From Deltaproteobacteria bacterium (lineage in GTDB: Bacteria; Desulfobacterota; G020345765): 52,201 nucleotides of DNA. Under the pieces are notes generated by a model, which did no database searches, had not been told where the DNA came from, and was given only the letters and a program-made list of their open reading frames with translations. Position numbers and translations under genes: made by a program. Location: the NCBI GenBank assembly GCA_020345765.1, contig CP070770.1:1401564-1453764 (forward strand), in the 5' to 3' direction. Below, one piece after another: positions 51,207 through 52,201 of the stretch; the first letter of the stretch is position 1, and every line of letters begins with the position of its first letter.

Positions 51207-52082
51207 ATGAAGAATTTAGTTAAAAGGCTCTTACTTGGTCTGGTTATTGTTGCTGTTTCATCTCAGCTTACTTATGCGCTTGATAAGCCTTACGATGGCA
51301 TAAGCGCCGATGAGCTGATGAGAATCACTTATGATATTCAGTATACCCTGTTCGCCAAGGATTACCAGAGTGTTGGTGATGTCTGGATGATAACCAAAGG
51401 TGGGTTTAAACGCCACCGTAAATTCCTGCGTTCCCGTATTGTTCTACTAAGGGAGAGTGATGATATGCGCTACAAAGATGTCGTCGTCTTTACCGAACCG
51501 CAGAATGTAAAGGGCCTGGCCATACTTTCCTGGACTCATATGAATCCGGAAAAGGCCTCCGAGCAGTGGCTTTGGCTTCCAAGTCAGGGAAAAGTCAGGA
51601 GGGTCTCTCAGGGTGATGCCGATGACTCTTTTATGGGATCGGACTTCACCACCGAGGAGATTACTACCAGGAGATGGGAGGACGAGACCTACGAGCTTGT
51701 TGGAGAGAAAAAGTTCGAGGGATACCAGTCAGACTATAATGGGAAAACCTATTACCAGGACACCGATTGTTATGTAGTCGAGGCTAAACCGAAGAAAGAG
51801 GACTGGTATTATTCGAAGAGGGTTGTCTGGTTGGACAAGGCCACCGGCGCCAGTATCTTTGACGAGATTTATGATACCCTGGGCAGAAAAGTAAGGACGA
51901 TCCTTAAAGAATATGGAACTCCTCCTGATTTTCCCGAGGGATACCTGCCCCAGACATTTCTTGAGTGTGCAAACTTAAGAACAGGTCACAAGACCGTCAT
52001 TACCTTTGATGACATCAAGTTTGATTCCGGTCTGAAGGAGAGACTCTTCAGCGAAAAGGCCTTGATGAGGACTAAATGGTAA
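51207..52082 (+). CDS. Outer membrane lipoprotein-sorting protein (LolA-like)
   Basis: This 291-aa periplasmic protein has a signal peptide ending QLTYA (about residue 28). The remainder is the LolA-like beta-barrel family often annotated as outer membrane lipoprotein-sorting protein. KHRKFLRSRIVLL-type first strands (RHRKFLRSRIVLLRES), EQWLWLPSQGKVRRVSQGDADDSFMGSDFTTEEI and DTDCYVVEAKPKK are typical. Members are regularly encoded beside RND/MMPL exporters and are thought to carry hydrophobic cargo across the periplasm. GAAAGGAGG precedes the ATG. Confidence 0.88.
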   Translation: MKNLVKRLLLGLVIVAVSSQLTYALDKPYDGISADELMRITYDIQYTLFAKDYQSVGDVWMITKGGFKRHRKFLRSRIVLLRESDDMRYKDVVVFTEPQNVKGLAILSWTHMNPEKASEQWLWLPSQGKVRRVSQGDADDSFMGSDFTTEEITTRRWEDETYELVGEKKFEGYQSDYNGKTYYQDTDCYVVEAKPKKEDWYYSKRVVWLDKATGASIFDEIYDTLGRKVRTILKEYGTPPDFPEGYLPQTFLECANLRTGHKTVITFDDIKFDSGLKERLFSEKALMRTKW

Positions 52083-52111
52083 GAATAATTCTCATGCTAA
52101 TCTTATACAGC

Positions 52112-52154
52112 TGTCATTGCGAGTCCCGATTTCCATCGGGACGAAGCAATCTCA
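52112..52154. repeat. REP-like hairpin of the GTCATTGCGAG...GAAGCAATCTC family
   Basis: TCCCGAT (52124-52130) pairs with ATCGGGA (52135-52141) around TTCC. The outer ATTGC and GCAAT also pair. The flanking words TGTCATTGCGAG and CGAAGCAATCTC are those of a dispersed repeat known from many environmental bacteria. It sits between the LolA-like gene and the next gene. Confidence 0.7.
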
Positions 52155-52193
52155 TTTTAAATCCCACTGAAGTGGATTAGAAAGGAGAAAAAA

Positions 52194-52201
52194 ATGAAAA
52201 G
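52194..52201 (+). CDS. Start of a further gene cut by the window edge
   Basis: ATG 52194 follows AAAGGAG by 7 bp and is followed by AAA and the start of another codon before the window ends. By position in an RND/LolA-like operon it may encode an outer membrane protein; nothing of it can be read. Confidence 0.5.

Overview
The window reads as a piece of chromosome from an uncultured, anaerobic, diderm (Gram-negative type) bacterium. An outer membrane and a peptidoglycan sacculus are implied by Mpl (murein peptide recycling), SurA/PrsA-type foldases, many lipoproteins and an outer-membrane lipoprotein-sorting-like protein next to an RND exporter. Anaerobic life is suggested by radical-SAM chemistry, a tungstate importer and an ADP-forming acyl-CoA synthetase subunit. 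The orders mfd-PPIase-PPIase-PPIase-pdxA-uvrA and YhaM-DUF4388-def-fmt-rsmB-rpe recall Desulfobacterota and neighbouring candidate phyla. That is recall, not a search, and I do not assign a phylum. No rRNA, tRNA, CRISPR array or intact insertion sequence was seen.

Layout. 1-13.7 kb (mostly minus strand): acyl-CoA synthetase beta subunit, a secreted ankyrin-repeat protein, a TerB/J-domain cochaperone, uvrA, pdxA, three successive parvulin foldases and mfd. 13.9-17.9 kb (plus): a four-gene TRAP transporter (TatT, DctQ, DctM, DctP). 18.1-21.8 kb: mpl, hisA, a cyclase-family hydrolase and two small zinc-ribbon proteins. 22.0-28.4 kb (plus): a YhaM-type exonuclease, a DUF4388/J/TPR protein with a 36-bp tandem repeat, def, fmt, rsmB and rpe. 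28.5-31.3 kb: a large PHP/CehA-like lipoprotein. 31.5-35.1 kb: a tungstate locus, with an HTH plus substrate-binding-domain regulator followed by tupA, tupB and tupC. 35.3-36.5 kb: an alpha/alpha-barrel-like lipoprotein.

36.5-43.2 kb (minus) is the first unusual region. It holds a membrane-embedded M28 peptidase, a Tat-exported DUF362 protein, the complete AmmeMemoRadiSam set with the AMMECR1 and MEMO proteins membrane-anchored, a 51-residue Tat-like mini-protein, a 70-residue membrane protein and a NosR/NapH-like flavin/iron-sulfur membrane protein. Together they suggest an envelope redox or modification module of unknown purpose.

43.5-47.7 kb (minus) is the second unusual region, a tight four-gene operon. 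It encodes an unrecognised 375-aa protein, a Ser/Thr kinase with a long insertion in its N-lobe, a protein with a degenerate FHA-like segment, and a PPP-type phosphatase. It looks like a self-contained phospho-signalling cassette. 48.1-52.2 kb (plus): a PadR regulator with a perfect 28-bp operator-like palindrome, an RND/MMPL exporter, an LolA-like periplasmic protein and the first codons of another gene. Short dispersed palindromic repeats sit in several gaps.
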